Shown here: positions 60,582 through 64,000 of the stretch, one piece after another
How the letters are laid out: each line of letters begins with the position of its first letter
Numbering within the stretch: position 1 is the first letter of the stretch
Assembly (NCBI GenBank): GCA_964615335.1
Contig: CAZTMT010000011.1
Coordinates: 59,989 to 123,988 of the forward strand
Reading direction: 5' to 3'
DNA: 64,000 nucleotides
Source: HR10 sp964615335
GTDB taxonomy: Bacteria; Acidobacteriota; Blastocatellia; HR10
Notes under the pieces: generated by a model
Seen by the model: the letters and a program-made list of their open reading frames with translations, nothing else
Databases searched by the model: none
What the model was told of the DNA's origin: nothing
Position numbers and translations under genes: made by a program

Positions 60582-60941
60582 TCAAAAATTCAGATTACTC
60601 TTTACCCAGTTCCGGACAGGGATATCGGGCAGCTCAACGTAGATCTTGCCATCTTCAATATGGACGGGAAAAGAAGGGAGTTTAGCTCCGCAAGGATTAA
60701 TGCTTGTACCCGTCTTGGGATCGAACTCCCACAAATGGACACCACACACAAGCCGCTCACCATCAAAGATTCCCTCTTCTCCCAATCGACCAAGGGCGTG
60801 CGGGCATAGTCCATAGTAGGCCTTGATGTTGCCTTCGACATTCAAGATAATAAGTTCATAGCCGTTAATTTTCACCCCTATCATGTCTCCTTCGAACAGG
60901 TCACCAACATTACATACTTCATATCGGTGAACAGAGCCCAT
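60582..60941 (-). CDS. tmoC: Rieske [2Fe-2S] ferredoxin of toluene monooxygenase (TmoC-like)
   Basis: This 119-residue protein has Rieske ligands Cys46, His48, Cys66 and His69 (CPHALG...CGVHLWEFD). The segment GTSINPCGAKLPSFPV matches T4moC. It carries electrons from the reductase to the diiron hydroxylase. In a toluene monooxygenase set the reductase TmoF usually follows; here the only reductase is the one at 53.7 kb. GGGAGTG precedes the ATG. Confidence 0.92.
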   Translation of the reverse strand: MGSVHRYEVCNVGDLFEGDMIGVKINGYELIILNVEGNIKAYYGLCPHALGRLGEEGIFDGERLVCGVHLWEFDPKTGTSINPCGAKLPSFPVHIEDGKIYVELPDIPVRNWVKSNLNF

Positions 60942-60957
60942 AGTTTCACTCCCAGGA

Positions 60958-61218
60958 TCACACCCAAATTAACTTGATGATGGATAGCGGTTCAATAACC
61001 TCCCCGACTTTCTGATCGGGATCTAGCACTTTCGCCTCAGAAGCAGAATCCTTCATGATGGCGATGCCCAGCTTCCTCGGCTTGTCTTGAACCCGCAACC
61101 CAATAACATGTTGGGCGAGCTTCTGAGCTGCCTGGCCCACTGTATCCTCGCTCTCCAGGATACCAGGGATCCAGACGAAGTCTTCCTCGTGTAGGAAGTA
61201 AACAGGTATTTGTGCCAT
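60958..61218 (-). CDS. tmoB: Toluene monooxygenase gamma subunit (TmoB-like)
   Basis: This 86-residue protein has the TmoB length and ubiquitin-like pattern: IPVYFLHEEDFVWIPGILES, in parts, DTVGQAAQKLA, and the ending EPLSIIKLIWV. It binds the alpha subunit. TAAGGAGGAG precedes the ATG. The gap to tmoA holds the 135-base inverted-repeat element. Confidence 0.9.
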   Translation of the reverse strand: MAQIPVYFLHEEDFVWIPGILESEDTVGQAAQKLAQHVIGLRVQDKPRKLGIAIMKDSASEAKVLDPDQKVGEVIEPLSIIKLIWV

Positions 61219-61245
61219 TGGCGCTCCTCCTTACTCCTGCTCTTT

Positions 61246-61380
61246 AGGGTTCTTCCGGCTTTAGTGTGGGTAGATTGGTATAGCGCGATATCCTGCATGG
61301 CTCCCTCCCCACAAGGGGTCCTTAAAAGAGCCTATTCGACGTCCCTCTTGCGTCACCCACACGGAAACCGGAAGAACCCT
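61246..61380. repeat. 135-base inverted-repeat element between tmoA and tmoB
   Basis: A perfect 13-base arm AGGGTTCTTCCGG (61246-61258) pairs with 61368-61380. After an internal mismatch of five bases a further perfect 8-base arm GTGTGGGT (61264-61271) pairs with 61355-61362. Inside lies a smaller hairpin (CCCC-ACAA-GGGG, near 61307-61318, within GGCTC/GAGCC arms). The element begins two bases after the tmoA stop. It could be a MITE-like insertion or a structured RNA in the operon. Confidence 0.75.
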
Positions 61381-61382
61381 CT

Positions 61383-62864
61383 TCAGACTACCGGTTGACC
61401 ATATCGCTTAGCCCACTCATGATGCCAAGCGTCGATACCCATTTCTTCGGGATAATCGAAGCCCATGTACTTGAGCACGCCCTCCGGCGTCGGGGGTTGA
61501 ATCTCGCCCATCAGCAATCGATCGAGGACGGTCTTTTGACCAGCAAATTTCTCCTTCTCCTGCGTGAAGATCCACCGGCAGGGCTCAGAGCAGAAGACGT
61601 ATTTTCGACCATTATGCATATACGCGAGCAGTTGCGTCTTACCCGGATGCGGGAAGCAACAGGGTAGCTGGCAGGTGTTGCAAAGCACAACCAGGGAGTT
61701 CGCTTGTGTCTTCTCTGGCTTCCCTTCCAGCACGTTCTTAATCATTGTGTCCCAGATATGGCCGTATTTCTCTTCCCAATCGGGGTAATGCCTCACCAGC
61801 CATCTGCGCTCTTCTGGCGTCGGGCCACGGTAATCAAACCACACAGTGAACCGCCAGTGGTACAATCCTATTTGGAACGAGTGATGCGCGTAGTCTAGTT
61901 CATAGATGAACTCATCCCACCACCAAGGCCGAGTAATTCCTAGATCTTCGATCAGGCGCTCCAGTTGGAGAATGATCCATTCCTGCATGAACTCCTTGAA
62001 CGACATGCGCCGTGCTTCCAGGGGAATCTCATAATCCATGACCGTACCAGTTATCGCTTGGATAAGGCGAAATGCGATCCACAACTCTTTGGCAATGAGA
62101 TAATCGACCTTCTCGCGCTCCCCATGATCGATCAGGATCTTCACCAACGGCACACCGATTTGAGCATGTCGAGCTTCATCCGTCTGAATACTCTGGGTGA
62201 GCGTTCCAAATTCGTAGTCTCCTGCTCCATAAGCTTGGGCCGCCATGGCCACGAACTGGAGGTTGGTGAAGCCGACCTCAAAGGCAAAATTCAACATGAG
62301 CGGTGTTTCTAGTGCGTCAGAAGCCAGAAACTGATCATCGAAGAATCGGCGACCGGCGACCGACCCCCACTCCTCTGTCCAGAAGCACTTGTGCGCCCAG
62401 GCATATTTCGGATCGTACTGGATGAATTCATGAGGGACGAGGAGCTGAATCTGGCCATGCCGAATCTCATCCAGGCAGCCAAAGGTCGCCAGATGCCGCC
62501 ACTCGGCAGCTCGCCCAAACCGCCCCATGCGCGCCTCGGCCACCGCTGCTCCATACTCAGCCAGAGGAATGAGCCCAAAGTGCGTTTGCAGGAGCGCACG
62601 ATAGGCCGGATCGAGCTTTTCGAACAGCTTTCCTCGAGACATAGCCTCTTTCACGGCCATCACCTTGAGATCTTTCTCCCGTTGGTTTTTCACATACTCG
62701 CGATAGGTGACCTTGTATGGGGCGTCATACTCCTTCTCGTAAATTTCATGGGGTATAGACGTCCGACCTGCAATCTCCGGCGGAAAGACCTCATCCTCGC
62801 TTACATATTTAAAGTTCCAACCGACGCGAGTTGCTAGGTCATACCAATCTTCTCTATTTAACAT
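61383..62864 (-). CDS. tmoA: Toluene-4-monooxygenase-type diiron alpha subunit (TmoA-like)
   Basis: This 493-residue hydroxylase has the diiron ligands Glu103, Glu133-xx-His136 (DEIRH), Glu196 and Glu230-xx-His233 (DEARH), each one less than the T4moH numbers I recall (104, 134, 137, 197, 231, 234). AEARMGRF, FEVGFTNLQF and QTDEARHAQIG are strongly TmoA-like. A C-terminal pair LCNTCQ and FCSEPC suggests a structural zinc site. The residue aligned with T4moH Gly103, near the active site, is Ala102, which may affect regiospecificity. AAAGGAGGAC precedes the ATG. It starts the monooxygenase operon. Confidence 0.94.
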   Translation of the reverse strand: MLNREDWYDLATRVGWNFKYVSEDEVFPPEIAGRTSIPHEIYEKEYDAPYKVTYREYVKNQREKDLKVMAVKEAMSRGKLFEKLDPAYRALLQTHFGLIPLAEYGAAVAEARMGRFGRAAEWRHLATFGCLDEIRHGQIQLLVPHEFIQYDPKYAWAHKCFWTEEWGSVAGRRFFDDQFLASDALETPLMLNFAFEVGFTNLQFVAMAAQAYGAGDYEFGTLTQSIQTDEARHAQIGVPLVKILIDHGEREKVDYLIAKELWIAFRLIQAITGTVMDYEIPLEARRMSFKEFMQEWIILQLERLIEDLGITRPWWWDEFIYELDYAHHSFQIGLYHWRFTVWFDYRGPTPEERRWLVRHYPDWEEKYGHIWDTMIKNVLEGKPEKTQANSLVVLCNTCQLPCCFPHPGKTQLLAYMHNGRKYVFCSEPCRWIFTQEKEKFAGQKTVLDRLLMGEIQPPTPEGVLKYMGFDYPEEMGIDAWHHEWAKRYGQPVV

Positions 62865-63223
62865 CTTTGTCGTCCTCCTTTCTTAATCTTAGTGGCCGCC
62901 ATCGCCACTCCTCTCACTCACACAAGCTACCGCCCTTTCGGCCAGCCCCCCCTCTTTCTGGCCTCCCCCTCAACATATCCCACCACACTATACATCCCCC
63001 CACTCACCCACGTCATGTCACCACTGAAACGCCCTTCTTTCACTGCTGAAAACCGCATACACTCCACACTTCCTCCCGCCACAAACCCCGCACATCCCGA
63101 ATCACAATCCACCCCCGCTCCCACTCTCCTCGCAGGAACGGACTCAAAGTGGCTTTGAAACGCGCGATCTCACTCATGACCCATACTCAGGAGAAAGGAC
63201 CGACCGGGGAGAGAACCGCCCGA
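62865..63223. other. 359-base strongly G-skewed interval upstream of tmoA
   Basis: On the minus strand this interval is very rich in G and poor in C, like the aldolase gene next to it. It must hold the tmoA promoter, but I saw no TTGACA-type or sigma-54-type match. Two short overlapping open frames are present on the minus strand (63040-63177, 45 residues, MSEIARFKATLSPFLRG start; and 62927-63058, 43 residues, MRFSAVKEGRF start). They lie in different frames and could be a broken gene or chance. Confidence 0.4.
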
Positions 63224-64000
63224 TCACGCCCTCCGCCGACGGCGTCCGGCTAATTCCACAGCCACATCCACGATCATATCCTCCTGGCCGCCGACGACCT
63301 TGCGTCGCCCCAACTCGATCAAAATGTCGCGCGCATCCACCCCAAATCGCTCCGCCGCCCGATAGGCATGAAGCAGAAACGTCGAGTACACCCCCGCATA
63401 GCCCAACGTCAGACTCGCCCGATCGATCCGCGGCCGATGCCGCATCATCGGCCAGACTACCTCTTCGGCCACATCCATGATCCGGAACAGATCCACCCCC
63501 GTCTCCACCCCCATCTTCTCCAACACCGCCACCAACACCTCCGTCATCGCATTGCCTGCCCCCGCCCCCATCCCGCAGGTGCTCCCATCCACCCGCGTCG
63601 CCCCCTCCTCAATCGCCGCCACCGTGTTGGACACCGCCAACCCCAAATTGTTGTGCGCATGAAATCCCACCTCCGTCTCCTCCCGTAGCGCCTGCCGCAA
63701 CGCCCGCACCCGAGCCCGCACCTGGTGCTCCAGCATCGCCCCGGCCGAATCCACCACATAGACGCAATCAGCTCCGTAGCTCTCCATCAACAGGGCCTGC
63801 TCGGCCAGCTTCTCCGGCTCCACCATGTGCGCCATCATCAGAAACGTATGCACCTCCGCCCCCAACTCCTTCCCCATCCCAATATGCTGCTCCGCAATAT
63901 CGGCCTCCGTGCAATGCGTCGCCACCCGCACCACCTGCGCCCCCAGCTCCAGTGCCCGCCTCAGCTCCCGCCGCGTCCCAATCCCCGGCAACAAAAGCAC
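63224..64000 (-). CDS. dmpG: 4-Hydroxy-2-oxovalerate aldolase (DmpG/BphI type), 5' end outside the window
   Basis: The 258 visible residues are the C-terminal three quarters of a DmpG-type aldolase. Metal-binding His residues lie in GFHAHNNLGLAVSN. THCTEADIAEQH, MAHMVEPEKLAEQA and DGSTCGMGAGAGNAMTEV are family marks. It splits 4-hydroxy-2-oxovalerate into pyruvate and acetaldehyde, the last carbon-carbon step of the meta pathway. The C-terminus ends in an Arg-rich RRRRRA tail. Codon third positions are overwhelmingly G (GGG, GTG, GCG, CGG), unlike any other gene here, which suggests a different origin. The acetaldehyde dehydrogenase partner and hydratase may lie beyond the right edge. Confidence 0.92.
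   Translation of the reverse strand: MLLLPGIGTRRELRRALELGAQVVRVATHCTEADIAEQHIGMGKELGAEVHTFLMMAHMVEPEKLAEQALLMESYGADCVYVVDSAGAMLEHQVRARVRALRQALREETEVGFHAHNNLGLAVSNTVAAIEEGATRVDGSTCGMGAGAGNAMTEVLVAVLEKMGVETGVDLFRIMDVAEEVVWPMMRHRPRIDRASLTLGYAGVYSTFLLHAYRAAERFGVDARDILIELGRRKVVGGQEDMIVDVAVELAGRRRRRA

Noticed and set aside
62865..63223. Sigma-54 promoter upstream of tmoA, as expected for XylR/DmpR-type control
   Set aside because: No GGCAC-N5-TTGC match was found on the minus strand in the interval.
1..64000. tRNA, rRNA, CRISPR array, transposase or phage genes
   Set aside because: None was recognised on either strand.

Overview
All recognisable genes in this window lie on the minus strand, so transcription runs from high to low coordinates over 64 kb. 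The window looks like an aromatic-hydrocarbon catabolic island of a Gram-negative bacterium, most likely an Acidobacteriota member. This is an inference from three very large Oar-like TonB-dependent receptors with N-terminal carboxypeptidase-regulatory domains, a porin ending in Phe, strong AAGGAGG ribosome sites and moderate-to-high GC. No rRNA, tRNA, CRISPR array, integrase or insertion sequence was seen.

Layout from left to right. (1) 1-0.7 kb: a frameshifted methyltransferase running off the left edge. (2) 0.8-13.6 kb: receptor 1, two short-chain dehydrogenases, a haem-oxygenase-fold diiron protein, a NahE-like hydratase-aldolase, a BNR-repeat protein, UbiX, an aldehyde dehydrogenase, a cupin and a Rieske ring-hydroxylating dioxygenase pair. 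(3) 13.7-24.1 kb: receptor 2, a cis-dihydrodiol dehydrogenase, a flavin-binding protein, a nitrilase-family amidase, an atypical SDR, a NicX-like ring-cleaving dioxygenase, a ferritin-like diiron protein, a ferredoxin and a fumarate-reductase-like flavoprotein. (4) 24.1-36.1 kb: receptor 3, a second Rieske dioxygenase pair, a GlcG-like protein, a 3-hydroxyacyl-CoA dehydrogenase, a hydrolase, a DUF779 protein, an epimerase, a second diiron paralogue and two alcohol dehydrogenases. (5) 36.2-45.2 kb: a secreted protein, a GntR regulator, and an operon boxC-boxB-CoA transferase-ubiD-CoA transferase with a clear promoter and operator. (6) 45.3-48.7 kb: the 4-oxalocrotonate branch of the catechol meta pathway (hydrolase, decarboxylase, tautomerase, semialdehyde dehydrogenase) ending in a terminator. 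(7) 48.8-53.0 kb: a thioredoxin-like gene with an in-frame UGA, a porin, an alcohol dehydrogenase and a GlcG-like protein. (8) 53.0-62.9 kb: a toluene-4-monooxygenase-type set (tmoABCDE) followed directly by a phenol-hydroxylase-type set (dmpLMNO), catechol 2,3-dioxygenase, one reductase and a XylT-like ferredoxin. (9) 62.9-64 kb: a G-biased 4-hydroxy-2-oxovalerate aldolase running off the right edge.

Taken together, monocyclic arenes could be hydroxylated twice to catechol and cleaved in the meta position. Polycyclic or substituted arenes could enter through the two Rieske dioxygenases, the diol dehydrogenase and the hydratase-aldolase. Aromatic acids could enter through paired CoA transferases, a UbiD decarboxylase and the BoxBC epoxidation route. 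Partners missing from the window are BoxA, Rieske-dioxygenase ferredoxin and reductase, TmoF, DmpK, oxopentenoate hydratase and acetaldehyde dehydrogenase.

The most striking observations are: a candidate selenocysteine thioredoxin (UGAC at the active site, with a well-placed bacterial SECIS-like hairpin); a hybrid CoA-transferase/UbiD/Box operon that resembles a phthaloyl-CoA route joined to benzoyl-CoA epoxidation; a 726-bp block identical between two receptors that differ on either side of it; and a 135-nt inverted-repeat element between tmoA and tmoB.
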